Of a stretch of DNA of 64,000 bases, positions 53,204-61,203 are shown one piece after another. The notes under the pieces were generated by a model that was not told the origin of the DNA, made no database searches, and worked only from the letters and a program-made list of their open reading frames with translations. The DNA comes from Candidatus Gastranaerophilales bacterium (lineage in GTDB: Bacteria; Cyanobacteriota; Vampirovibrionia; Gastranaerophilales; Gastranaerophilaceae): assembly GCA_944325105.1 (NCBI GenBank), contig CALUYW010000001.1, forward strand, positions 1 to 64,000, written 5' to 3'. Both the position numbers and the translations under genes were made by a program. Position 1 is the stretch's first letter. Every line of letters begins with the position of its first letter.

Positions 53204-54146
53204 GCACAAACACATGGAAATTGGCGTCACGGCCTGTCATTTGTGAAGTTATATGGTCACTTGATTCTCTGCCGTCACCAAGGGCTATTGATATGTGTCC
53301 GTGTTCATGTCCTGCGCTTGCCTCCCAGACAACAATGCTTCCTGCGGGAAGCGAGGATAGTTCAGCTCTTGTAACGCCTACTTCTTGAAAATATGCTCCA
53401 AGTCCTTGATTGCTTTGAAGCTCGGGAATTGCCTGATAGGCACTGTTATATGAAAGTCTTTTGCCATAGACTCTTTCAAGTGAATCATTTACGCCTCTTA
53501 GACACCAGCCTGTTGTACCGTCAACAGTTAGTGCTGATTGAGCAATTTTTTGTCCGGCTTGAGTATTGTAGTCGTCAAGATTTGCAGTTATTATGCCGCT
53601 TGCGGAAGTTGATGTTGCGGCGGTTGACGTGCTTGCTGTTGTGGCAGAAAGTGTTTGAGCGTTTGATACTAAAGACTGAAGTTGTATTTCTGTTTGTTTT
53701 GCTTGAATTGATAATTTTTGAAGCTGAATTTCATAATTGGTTATGGTGGATAAAAGTTCGTTATTGAGTTTGTTGATTTTAGAATTAATTTCACTGAATT
53801 GTGCAAAAATATTGCTTGAATTTCCACCCTCTTCGCCGAGTGTTGAGCTTTGCATTTGCTGGCTGAGAGAATTTCTTTCTCTCCTTGCTTCTTCCAGTTC
53901 CATTTGAATTTGCGCTATTGTAAGTTCATATTGTTCTTTTAGAAGTTCTGCCTGACTTTTTTGTGTTTCTTCAAGAAGTGTGCCTAAATCCTCCAGTCCC
54001 ATAGAACTAAGGTCAAGAGCCATGTACTCATCTTCGTTTGTCTGTGTGCTTGTTGCGCTTGTATTTTGCAAGCTTGTAAAGTCTTTAGAGCTACTGGCAC
54101 CTGTTGTAGTATATAAATTTAATACTTCTATTCCATTTACTGTCAT
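53193..54146 (-). CDS. Coiled-coil protein with C-terminal CHAP-like domain
   Basis: 317 residues from the ATG at 54146 (AAAGGT upstream). A Ser/Thr-rich N-terminus, a coiled coil (about 45-145, e.g. LLKEQYELTIAQIQMELEEA), a Ser/Thr/Ala linker, and a C-terminal domain with Cys in GTTGWCLRGVNDSL and His in HEHGHISIALGDGRESSDH, the Cys/His pair expected of CHAP/NlpC-like peptidoglycan hydrolases. There is no signal peptide, so export by another route (for example flagellar or lysis) is possible but unproven. Confidence 0.6.
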   Translation of the reverse strand: MTVNGIEVLNLYTTTGASSSKDFTSLQNTSATSTQTNEDEYMALDLSSMGLEDLGTLLEETQKSQAELLKEQYELTIAQIQMELEEARRERNSLSQQMQSSTLGEEGGNSSNIFAQFSEINSKINKLNNELLSTITNYEIQLQKLSIQAKQTEIQLQSLVSNAQTLSATTASTSTAATSTSASGIITANLDDYNTQAGQKIAQSALTVDGTTGWCLRGVNDSLERVYGKRLSYNSAYQAIPELQSNQGLGAYFQEVGVTRAELSSLPAGSIVVWEASAGHEHGHISIALGDGRESSDHITSQMTGRDANFHVFVPIA

Positions 54147-54315
54147 AGTTATTACCTTTGTATATATAAAGTATATATTTTTAGAAAAATTGCTACGGTT
54201 TAACTTTTTATTAAAAAACATTAAGGTATTTTTTAATCTTTTTTATTATCTGGGTGGTAATTGTCTTGGGGCTCTATATGTTTTATTTTTTAAAAAATAA
54301 CAAAAGGAGGTAAAA

Positions 54316-54900
54316 ATGCCATCTGAATTAGAGGGAACAAAGACACAAAAAAATCTTGTGAAAGCCTTTGCGGGCGAAGCTATGGCGAGAAATCGCTATA
54401 CATATTACGCAAAAATTGCCCGCGAAGAGGGATATGGGCAGATAGGGGGGATATTCCTTGAAACTGCGGAAAATGAAAAAATGCATGCCAAAAGATTTTT
54501 TCAATTTTTGGGAAAAGATAATATTCCAATTGAACTTTCTGATGTTACATATCCCATAGGCTTAAGTGATACTGTTACAAATCTTGAGTATTCAATAAAC
54601 GGTGAACATGAGGAAAATACCTATCTTTATCCTGAATTTGCCAGAATTGCTCGTGAGGAGGGTTTTGAATCAATAGGAGCATGTTTTGAAGCTATAGTGC
54701 ACGCCGAAAGAGCCCATGAGGAAAGGTATAAGGCGCTAAGAGAAAACATAGAAAATAATTTGGTATTTAAAAGGGACAATGAAGTTATTTGGAAATGTCG
54801 TAAATGCGGGTATCTGCACACAGGATTTGAAGCGCCTTATGCTTGTCCTGCATGCTTGCACCCGAGAGCCTATTTTGAACTTTTTGTAAAAAATTACTAG
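54316..54900 (+). CDS. Rubrerythrin
   Basis: 194 residues, AGGAGG upstream. A four-helix ferritin-like domain with the di-iron ExxH patterns (ENEKMHAKRF, EAIVHAERAHEERY) is followed by a rubredoxin domain (WKCRKCGYLHTG, CPACLHP). It reduces hydrogen peroxide in anaerobes. Ends with a strong terminator. Confidence 0.94.
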   Translation: MPSELEGTKTQKNLVKAFAGEAMARNRYTYYAKIAREEGYGQIGGIFLETAENEKMHAKRFFQFLGKDNIPIELSDVTYPIGLSDTVTNLEYSINGEHEENTYLYPEFARIAREEGFESIGACFEAIVHAERAHEERYKALRENIENNLVFKRDNEVIWKCRKCGYLHTGFEAPYACPACLHPRAYFELFVKNY

Positions 54901-54904
54901 TCTT

Positions 54905-54937
54905 AAAGCGCCCAAAAAATAGGGCGCTTTATTTTGT
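54905..54937 (+). terminator. Terminator of rubrerythrin
   Basis: AAAGCGCCC, 8-nt loop, GGGCGCTTT then ATTTTGTTTT. Confidence 0.9.
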
Positions 54938-54963
54938 TTTTTGTTTGTTTTAAAATCGGTAGT

Positions 54964-55971
54964 ATGAAAGTATATTTAGGTATAGATGTAGGCTCAGTTA
55001 CAACAAAACTGGCCGTCATAGATGAAAACGGAAAATACATAGATTCTTATATGTTAAGAACTGCAGGTCAGCCCGTAAAAGCAGTTCAGGGCGGACTTAG
55101 CGAGTTGTTGAAAAAATCGCTCTGCGATTATGAAGTTTGTTCGGTAGGCACGACAGGCAGCGGTAGAAATCTTGCCGGTGCGCTTGTTGGTGCTGATGTA
55201 ATAAAAAATGAAATAACGGCTCACGCCGTAGCTGCTTCAGTTATTGTCCCCGGGGTTCAAACAATCCTTGAAATCGGCGGACAAGACAGTAAAATAATAA
55301 TTTTAAGGGACGGTATTGTAACGGATTTTGCCATGAATACCGTTTGTGCTGCAGGTACGGGAAGTTTTCTTGACCAACAGGCAGGAAGATTAAATGTAAA
55401 GATTGAGGACTTTGGCTCAATTGCGCTTCAGTCAACTTCGCCTGCAAGAATTGCAGGTCGTTGCGGTGTTTTTGCCGAATCTGATTTAATACATAAGCAG
55501 CAGCTTGGCTATCCTGTGGAAGACTTGCTTTATGGTCTTTGTCAGGCGTTAGTTAGAAATTACCTGTCAAACCTTGCTTTAGGTAAAGAACTGTTGCCTA
55601 TAGTAACTTTTCAGGGCGGTGTCGCAACGAACAAAGGTATGGTTAAAGCATTTCAAGAAGCACTTGGTTGCGAGATTGTAGTACCCCCAAATCATCAGAC
55701 CATGGGCGCTATTGGAGCAGCGCTGCTTGCAATGGAGCAGCACCAATTTACAAGCGAGCCGACTAAGTTTAAAGGCTGGCAAACAAAAGATATGCATTTT
55801 AACTCTGTTACATGCACTTGCGACGGATGCTCAAACAACTGTGAAGTTATATCAATTGTTGAAGGGGATATTGAACCTTTAAAACCGGGTGAAGCCCATA
55901 AAATAACAGATGTTAAAGGTAATCTCATTGCTCGTTGGGGCGGTACTTGCGGCAGGTGGGACATAGGATAG
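54964..55971 (+). CDS. BadF/HgdC-type acyl-CoA dehydratase activase
   Basis: 335 residues from ATG 54964. YLGIDVGSVTTKLAVIDENG, IGGQDSKIIILRDG, NTVCAAGTGSFLDQQAGRL and VTFQGGVATNKGMVKAF are the ASKHA ATPase motifs; Cys in the middle would bind the dimer-bridging 4Fe-4S cluster. A Cys-rich tail (CTCDGCSNNC) is extra. It activates 2-hydroxyacyl-CoA dehydratase-like or benzoyl-CoA reductase-like enzymes. No partner is in the window. No Shine-Dalgarno; a -10-like TAAAAT ends 7 nt before the ATG. Confidence 0.85.
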   Translation: MKVYLGIDVGSVTTKLAVIDENGKYIDSYMLRTAGQPVKAVQGGLSELLKKSLCDYEVCSVGTTGSGRNLAGALVGADVIKNEITAHAVAASVIVPGVQTILEIGGQDSKIIILRDGIVTDFAMNTVCAAGTGSFLDQQAGRLNVKIEDFGSIALQSTSPARIAGRCGVFAESDLIHKQQLGYPVEDLLYGLCQALVRNYLSNLALGKELLPIVTFQGGVATNKGMVKAFQEALGCEIVVPPNHQTMGAIGAALLAMEQHQFTSEPTKFKGWQTKDMHFNSVTCTCDGCSNNCEVISIVEGDIEPLKPGEAHKITDVKGNLIARWGGTCGRWDIG

Positions 55972-55984
55972 ATAAATAAAAATA

Positions 55985-56015
55985 AAAAAGCCGCCAATAA
56001 GGCGGCTTTAATTTT
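55985..56015. terminator. Bidirectional terminator
   Basis: AAAGCCGCC, loop AATAA, GGCGGCTTT between convergent genes; T-rich on both strands. Confidence 0.88.
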
Positions 56016-56017
56016 AT

Positions 56018-57142
56018 CTAAACACCTGCTTTACTTTTTGCTTTTTCAACGCATTCAATAAGTGTTTTTGCAACTGTTTTTTGTTCTTCTTCGGTAATTT
56101 CAGCAAACATAGGTAATGAGAGTACAAGTTTTGTATTTTTTTCCGTATTTGGAAGCAACCCCTCTTTTAGGCCTAAGTGGCTATGTACTTTTTGTAAATG
56201 CAGCGGTACGGGGTAGTATATCATAGCACCGATACCGTTTTCTTGAAGAAGCTTGTGAACCTCGTCGCGGTTAGGAATTTTAACCGTGTATTGGTGATAA
56301 ACACAGTATGTATTATCAAGTTCTTTAGGTGTTTCAATGTCTTTAGCATCTTTAAAGAGTTCGTTATAAAAAGCAGCATGTTCGCGTCTTTTTTTGTTCC
56401 ATTCGTTAATGTATCTTAGTTTTACTCTTAAAATTGCTGCCTGAACTTCGTCTAACCTTGAATTTACACCTATTTCATCATGATAGTATCGAACGGCGCC
56501 GCCGTGGTTTCTAAGCGCGATTATTCTGTTCTTAAGATATTCACTGTTAGTTGAAACAAGACCGCCATCACCCATTGTACCGAGATTTTTGGTCGGATAG
56601 AAGCTAAAGCAGCCTATATCGCCGAATGTACCTACTTTTTTGCCTTTGTATTCAGCACCTATTGCCTGACAAGCATCTTCAATTACAAACAAATTATGTC
56701 TTTTAGCAATATCCATAATCACATCCATATTGCAGGGCTGACCATACAGGTGGACAGGCAATATTGCTTTTGTTTTAGGTGTGATTTTGGATTCTATTTC
56801 ATTAACATCAATATTAAATGTGTCAGGGTCAATATCAACAAATACAGGTTTTGCACCAACTATACCTATAGCTTCTGTTGTTGCAACAAAAGTAAAGGCT
56901 ACTGTTATAACTTCATCTCCGGCACCAATGTCTAAAGCGCGTAGCGCAAGGTGTAGTGCGTCTGTTCCGCTGTTAAGCGCAACTGCGTGATTGCAGCCTA
57001 AAAATTTTGCGATTTCTTCTTCAAAGGCTTTATTGTTTTTGCCCAAGATATATGAACCGCTCCTTAAAACTTCAACAACCTCTTTTTCAACTTCTGTACC
57101 GACTGTGGCATACTGTCTTTTTGAATCAATAATAGGTATCAT
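56018..57142 (-). CDS. DegT/DnrJ/EryC1 family aminotransferase
   Basis: 374 residues. [33 protein letters not shown] and [15 protein letters not shown] (PLP Lys) define the family; they transfer an amino group to nucleotide-linked keto sugars. The neighbour 160 bp downstream in the coordinate direction is flagellin on the same strand, so the product could be a sugar for flagellin or LPS. The specific sugar is unknown. Confidence 0.9.
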   Translation of the reverse strand: MIPIIDSKRQYATVGTEVEKEVVEVLRSGSYILGKNNKAFEEEIAKFLGCNHAVALNSGTDALHLALRALDIGAGDEVITVAFTFVATTEAIGIVGAKPVFVDIDPDTFNIDVNEIESKITPKTKAILPVHLYGQPCNMDVIMDIAKRHNLFVIEDACQAIGAEYKGKKVGTFGDIGCFSFYPTKNLGTMGDGGLVSTNSEYLKNRIIALRNHGGAVRYYHDEIGVNSRLDEVQAAILRVKLRYINEWNKKRREHAAFYNELFKDAKDIETPKELDNTYCVYHQYTVKIPNRDEVHKLLQENGIGAMIYYPVPLHLQKVHSHLGLKEGLLPNTEKNTKLVLSLPMFAEITEEEQKTVAKTLIECVEKAKSKAGV

Positions 57143-57221
57143 ACTTTTTCTCTCCCGATACTAACTTAATACAATGTTAGCACAAAATAACACCCTCTTA
57201 ACATAATCTTTATGAAATGTT

Positions 57222-57266
57222 AAAAGCATACCTTGAGCCTTTTTGTGCGTCAAGATATGCTTTTTT
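57222..57266 (-). terminator. Terminator of flagellin
   Basis: AAAAGCATA, CTTGA, loop, TCAAG, TATGCTTTT make an interrupted stem of about 14 bp; T-runs on both strands. It sits just after the flagellin stop on the minus strand. Confidence 0.75.
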
Positions 57267-57301
57267 GTGTGTTATGGAGAGAAATTAGGGTTAATTTCTT
57301 A

Positions 57302-58228
57302 TTATATCAAGCTTAGTGCTAATGATGGGATTTGGTTAGCTTGGGTTAACATAGAACCTGAAACTTGTTCAAGTATCTGTTGTTTAATCATTTCTGAGCT
57401 TGCCTCAGCTACATCTGTGTCTGTAATTCTTCCTTTTGCATTAGTGAGGTTTTCAACCGTAACGCTTAAGTTGTCGTAGGTTGATGTCATTCTGTTTAGA
57501 TATCCGCCTAAAAGACCTCTGGCGTCCGATATAGTTCCTACTGCTGCTTGAATTGTATCCATATAATTTCTGAATGTATCGCCCAACGGGTTAAAAGCAG
57601 GATTATCGGGGTCAAGTTCAGCCGGAAGCTGAATACCGTCATATGTTCCACTGTCTGTCGTTGTACCTATTCCTAGAGTAGAAAGGTGGCAATCTGTAAA
57701 GGCACCTGAAATATCAAGCGTGTTTAATGGATTATCGGGATTTGCGGTGTCAGAGTACGCGCCTATCTGTACAATGAATTGCCTGTCGGGGTCATTGGGG
57801 TTAAAAGTGCCGTCCAACATAGTTCTTCCGTTGAATTGTGTAGACTGAGCGATTACATTAATGTCTTCGAGTCTTTGTTTAACTTCAACAAGGATTGCTT
57901 TCCTTGAATCTTCACTGTTTGTGTCGTTTGCACCTTGAATTAACAATTCGTTAATTCTTTGCAGGTGGTCGCCTATCGTAACCATACCTCCCTCAGCTAC
58001 TGCTGCAAAGTTCTGTGCATCTTGCACATTGTCCATTGCCCTGTTTGAACCGTTGATTTGTACTTTCATGTTTTCTGAAATTACAAGACCTGCCGCATCG
58101 TCACCGGCATTGTTAATTCTTAAGCCCGTTGTAAGTTGCTGCATAGCTTTTTGCATTGCATTTAACGATTTGTTAAGACTGTTCTGGGCAATTAACGATG
58201 GTACGTTTGTGTTTACTGAAATTGCCAT
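57302..58228 (-). CDS. Flagellin
   Basis: 308 residues, start after AGGAGAG. Conserved D0/D1 N-terminus (MAISVNTNVPSLIAQNSLNK, then GLRINNAGDDAAGLVISENM) and C-terminus (RITDTDVAEASSEMIKQQIL then MLTQANQIPSLALSLI). The variable centre is short (about 130 residues) and Asp/Pro-rich. Filament protein of a flagellum. The upstream region has a repeated motif. Confidence 0.95.
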   Translation of the reverse strand: MAISVNTNVPSLIAQNSLNKSLNAMQKAMQQLTTGLRINNAGDDAAGLVISENMKVQINGSNRAMDNVQDAQNFAAVAEGGMVTIGDHLQRINELLIQGANDTNSEDSRKAILVEVKQRLEDINVIAQSTQFNGRTMLDGTFNPNDPDRQFIVQIGAYSDTANPDNPLNTLDISGAFTDCHLSTLGIGTTTDSGTYDGIQLPAELDPDNPAFNPLGDTFRNYMDTIQAAVGTISDARGLLGGYLNRMTSTYDNLSVTVENLTNAKGRITDTDVAEASSEMIKQQILEQVSGSMLTQANQIPSLALSLI

Positions 58229-58279
58229 TTTTCTCTCCTAATTTTTTCCACACAGACTTCAACGAACAATTTTTTTTAT

Positions 58280-58382
58280 ACTTTAGTTTGGTTTTCTTAT
58301 ACTAAAGTTGCAGATATCCCCTAAAACCCTTTGTGTATAAGCTTTTTAACTCTTTAAAATAAAACTTTAAATATCCCCTAAA
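58280..58382. promoter_or_regulatory. Repeated sites upstream of flagellin
   Basis: ATATCCCCTAAA occurs at 58314-58325 and 58371-58382 (57 bp apart), and ACTTTAGT/ACTAAAGT form an inverted repeat near 58280-58307. On the flagellin strand the repeat reads TTTAGGGGATAT. No clear sigma28 or sigma54 promoter matched, so these could be activator sites, and they may also serve the divergent rsmE gene. Confidence 0.45.
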
Positions 58383-58423
58383 TGATGTAGAAAAATGTAT
58401 TTTTGTGTTAAAATTGCCTTGCT

Positions 58424-59149
58424 ATGCCTCATTTTTTTATAAAATCAAGCGACGTTAAAAATGGTATTTTAACAATCGAAGACAAAGAACTTCTCAGGCA
58501 TCTTGTAAGTTCCCTAAGGGTAAGATGCGCTGAGGGTTTAAAGTTTATTGACGAAAATGAAATGCAGTATGAAACTTTGGTGTCGAGCGTTGATGTAAAA
58601 AAAATTGAGGCTAGAGTGTTGGATTTTTATCCCTCAAAAAGAAAACTTCCGTATTCTATGTGCCTTGTGCAAAGTGTCCTAAAGTCTGATGCGCAAAGTC
58701 TTTTGATATCAAATGCTACTCAGTGTGGAGTTGATTTTATATATCCCGTGATAACAGACAATTGTGCCGTATCAAAGAAAAATGTTGCTGACAAACTGCA
58801 AAGATGGCAAAAAATATCGGATGAAACTTCAAAACAGTGCGAAAGAGCTAATCTTGCCAGAGTGTACGATGTTTCTGATATAGAAAAATTTGCCCTTGAT
58901 GTTGATAGAAAAAACGCAATAGTATTGGCTGAAAAATATGCGAATTGTTCCTTGGATGATGCGGTTAAAGATATAGATTTAAGTTCAAAAATATATGTTT
59001 TTGTCGGCCCTGAGGGTGGTTACAGTGAGAGAGAGTTTTTATATTTTAAAGAAAATAATTATAAATTGTTAAGCCTTGGAAATTTGATTTATAAGGCTCC
59101 AAACGCCGTTGTTGCAGGTCTTTCCATAATAAATGCGAGGTTGTTATGA
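58424..59149 (+). CDS. rsmE: 16S rRNA m3U1498 methyltransferase
   Basis: 241 residues. SPOUT fold: LVQSVLKSDAQSLLISNATQ and YVFVGPEGGYSEREFLYFKE with LGNLIYKAPNAVVAGLSI forming the knot. It methylates U1498 in 16S rRNA. A TAAAAT lies about 10 nt before the ATG and no Shine-Dalgarno is seen. The stop overlaps the next start by 4 nt. Confidence 0.92.
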   Translation: MPHFFIKSSDVKNGILTIEDKELLRHLVSSLRVRCAEGLKFIDENEMQYETLVSSVDVKKIEARVLDFYPSKRKLPYSMCLVQSVLKSDAQSLLISNATQCGVDFIYPVITDNCAVSKKNVADKLQRWQKISDETSKQCERANLARVYDVSDIEKFALDVDRKNAIVLAEKYANCSLDDAVKDIDLSSKIYVFVGPEGGYSEREFLYFKENNYKLLSLGNLIYKAPNAVVAGLSIINARLL

Positions 59150-60507
59150 AAAATGCCTCTTATGTTTTAGAAGAAATTCAAAATGATAAAGAAATTAAAA
59201 AAATTCTGCCGATTTTAAAAGAACAAAAAACCTGGCTTGTAGGCGGTTATATAAGAGATTTATTTTTAGGTTTAAAATCATACGATAGAGACATTGTCTG
59301 TCTTGATGATTCTTGCTCACTTGCAAAAAAAATTGCAAAAGAGCTTGACGGGACTTTTATTGAGCTTGATACTGAAAATGAAATTTACAGAGTTGTGCTT
59401 AGGGATAAAGAAAATTATTTTGATGTATCGCAAGCGCTAAACGGGGATATTAATCTTGACGCCAAAAGAAGGGATTTTACCCTGAATTCCATATTTTACA
59501 GTTATAACGATGAAGTTTTTTTTGACCCGTATTCAGGTATTGCAGATTTAGAAAAGAATATTTTAAGATGTTCGGATATTAATAATTTTGCAGATGACCC
59601 GCTTAGGATGTTAAGAGTATTTAGATTTATGGCACTCTATGGTTTTGGTGCGGGTGATGATATATATAACTTTATAAAAAATAATCACGCTCTTGTAAAT
59701 AGCTGTGCGCGAGAAAGAATAAATCAGGAATTAATTAAGTTTTTTAGTGGCAAATACTGTGCTGAGGGGTTAATTTGTGCGGATGAGTGCGGGCTTTTGA
59801 GTGAGATTTTCCCTTTTGTTGATGAGATAAAAAAAATTCCTCCAAACACTCATCATCATCTTGATTTATTTCATCATTCAATTGAAACCATGCGTACAAT
59901 AAGGCTTGATAATGCACTTTTGAAGCTTGCCGCATTTTGTCATGACATAGGAAAACCCCAAACTCACACAATCGAGCCAAGCGGCAGGCATCGTTTTATA
60001 GGACATGATGATGTCGGGTCAAAACTAATAAAGCCTATATTAAAAGAGTTAAAGTTTTCTAAAAAACAAATAGACTATGTAAGCTTGATGATAAAAAACC
60101 ATATATACCCTTCGGCCCTAATGAGTGCAAAAGACGTACAGGAGAAAGCTAAGGTTAGATTTGTAAGGAAATTATACCCATATGTAGAGGATATAATCGA
60201 GCTTGCCAGAGCAGACAGACTATCTGCAAGAGGCCCGCAGGTGAGTGATGAAGTGGTTAATGAAAATTTAAACAATCTTGCTGAATTGCTGAATTTTTAC
60301 TACAAGATTAAACCTACATTGGTCTCTATGCCAAAATTGCTGGATGGCAAAGAGATAATGGAGATTTTAAATATAAAGCCTTCTCCTGTTTTGGGTGAGA
60401 TTGTAGATGTGCTGAAAGAGGCGCAACTGGAGGGTGTGGTTTGCGATAAAGAAGGAGCCAAGGAGTTTGTTTTAGACTACTTTAAAACATATTGTAAAGA
60501 AATGTAA
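59146..60507 (+). CDS. cca: CCA-adding/tRNA nucleotidyltransferase with HD domain
   Basis: 453 residues. The nucleotidyltransferase head has LVGGYIRDLFLG and the metal Asp pair in SYDRDIVC; AKRRDFTLNSIFYS and ADDPLRMLRVFRFMALYGFG complete it. An HD phosphohydrolase domain follows (LAAFCHDIGKPQ). It adds or repairs the CCA end, needed since two of the tRNAs here lack an encoded CCA. The next gene is tRNA-Leu(UAG). Confidence 0.9.
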   Translation: MKNASYVLEEIQNDKEIKKILPILKEQKTWLVGGYIRDLFLGLKSYDRDIVCLDDSCSLAKKIAKELDGTFIELDTENEIYRVVLRDKENYFDVSQALNGDINLDAKRRDFTLNSIFYSYNDEVFFDPYSGIADLEKNILRCSDINNFADDPLRMLRVFRFMALYGFGAGDDIYNFIKNNHALVNSCARERINQELIKFFSGKYCAEGLICADECGLLSEIFPFVDEIKKIPPNTHHHLDLFHHSIETMRTIRLDNALLKLAAFCHDIGKPQTHTIEPSGRHRFIGHDDVGSKLIKPILKELKFSKKQIDYVSLMIKNHIYPSALMSAKDVQEKAKVRFVRKLYPYVEDIIELARADRLSARGPQVSDEVVNENLNNLAELLNFYYKIKPTLVSMPKLLDGKEIMEILNIKPSPVLGEIVDVLKEAQLEGVVCDKEGAKEFVLDYFKTYCKEM

Positions 60508-60657
60508 CAAAAAAAGGTTGTTCTGCAATTCTATAAAAAAGATATACTTTATATATATGTAAGAGATAACAAATTAAAAAAGCAAATAAGCAACTCCAAA
60601 TTTTATAAACACACACTAACCAAACTTCCTAACCTTCCCTTCCTATAAAAAAGTATT

Positions 60658-60680
60658 ACTCCCGCGAGGGAGTTTTTTTT
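60658..60680 (+). terminator. Terminator before the tRNA-Leu array
   Basis: ACTCCC, loop GCGA, GGGAGT, TTTTTTT. It ends the rsmE-cca transcript or a short RNA; the 150 bases before it (60508-60657) hold no gene that I can see. Confidence 0.85.
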
Positions 60681-60691
60681 ATGTTAAGGTC

Positions 60692-60720
60692 TTGACTGTA
60701 AGCTTTGTTTTGGATAAATT
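60692..60720 (+). promoter_or_regulatory. Promoter of the tRNA-Leu(UAG) array
   Basis: -35 TTGACT (60692-60697), 17 nt, -10 TAAATT (60715-60720). The transcript would include both tRNA-like leader units before the real tRNA. Confidence 0.55.
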
Positions 60721-60736
60721 TAAGATACTGAATGTT

Positions 60737-60828
60737 ATTGAAAATTAAATAGTTAGTTTTGGGCGAGTGGTGCTATCCGAGTAGAACGAGGATATGAGGA
60801 CTCTCAAAGACCAGTTTCGCCTGAGCAA
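60737..60828 (+). repeat. 92-bp tRNA-like leader unit, copy 1
   Basis: Begins ATTGAAAATTAAATAGTT, followed by GGGCGAGTGG, the 5' end of tRNA-Leu(UAG). Then a degenerate core with a small TATCC/GGATA hairpin, and TTTCGCCT that can pair with GGGCGA as an acceptor stem. It is identical over 92 bp to 60829-60920. It is not a functional tRNA. Confidence 0.85.
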
Positions 60829-60920
60829 ATTGAAAATTAAATAGTTAGTTTTGGGCGAGTGGTGCTATCCGAGTAGAACGAGGATATGAGGACTCTCAAA
60901 GACCAGTTTCGCCTGAGCAA
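60829..60920 (+). repeat. 92-bp tRNA-like leader unit, copy 2
   Basis: Exact copy of 60737-60828. It is followed by the same leader and 5' tRNA end again (60921-60954), which then diverges into the true tRNA. The perfect identity indicates a recent or continually homogenised duplication. Confidence 0.88.
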
Positions 60921-60964
60921 ATTGAAAATTAAATAGTTAGTTTTGGGCGAGTGGCGAAATTGGT
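60902..60964. repeat. Inverted repeat: tRNA-Leu(UAG) D-arm and leader antisense
   Basis: ACCAGTTTCGCC (60902-60913) pairs with GGCGAAATTGGT (60953-60964) over 12 positions with one G-U, across a 39-nt loop holding the conserved leader and tRNA 5' end. Confidence 0.75.
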
Positions 60965-61029
60965 AGACGCGCTAGATTTAGGATCTTGTGCAGCAATGCG
61001 TGGGGGTTCGATTCCCTTCTCGCCCACCA
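60945..61029 (+). tRNA. tRNA-Leu(UAG)
   Basis: Acceptor GGGCGAG/CTCGCCC, anticodon arm CTAGA-TTTAGGA-TCTTG (anticodon TAG, one T-T mismatch), long variable arm TGCAGCAATGCGT, T-arm GGGGG-TTCGATT-CCCTT, discriminator A and encoded CCA (61027-61029). Confidence 0.95.
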
Positions 61030-61092
61030 CTTAAGTATAAGAGAGTCGGTGGCTCTCTTTTTTAATGCTCGATTAAGGAAGGAAATCGAACC
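61005..61092. repeat. Inverted repeat: tRNA-Leu(UAG) T-arm and trailer antisense
   Basis: GGTTCGATTCCCTTC (61005-61019) and GAAGGAAATCGAACC (61078-61092) complement at 14 of 15 positions, across a 58-nt loop that contains the CCA end and the terminator. Confidence 0.8.
61040..61063 (+). terminator. Terminator 1 of tRNA-Leu(UAG)
   Basis: AGAGAGTC and GGCTCTCT around a 3-nt loop (one wobble), then TTTTT. Confidence 0.85.
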
Positions 61093-61164
61093 TTTTGAAA
61101 CACTTGTTTCAAACCCACGGGTTCAAAACGTCCCTTCTTACCACCACTTAAGTATAAGAGAGTC
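61093..61164 (+). repeat. Pseudo-tRNA 3' end and second trailer copy
   Basis: A TTTGAAA/TTTCAAA hairpin, then a T-arm-like GGGTTCAAAACGTCCCTTC and CCACCACTTAAGTATAAG with GAGAGTC, which repeats 61024-61047 exactly (24 bp). It is a tRNA 3' relic followed by the trailer. No 5' half is present. Confidence 0.75.
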
Positions 61165-61180
61165 TCGGACTCTCTTTTTT
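61157..61180 (+). terminator. Terminator 2 of the tRNA-Leu(UAG) array
   Basis: AGAGAGTC, loop TCG, GACTCTCT, TTTTT. The right arm differs from terminator 1 yet the stem is perfect. Confidence 0.85.
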
Positions 61181-61203
61181 AATGCAATGTTTGGAGATTG
61201 ATT

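Noticed and set aside
60737-60920. Two additional tRNA-Leu genes
   Set aside because: They share only the first 10 nt with the tRNA and lack proper anticodon and T arms.
1-61180. Retron or diversity-generating retroelement as source of the tRNA copies
   Set aside because: No reverse transcriptase is encoded in the window and the copies show no adenine-specific mutation pattern by eye.
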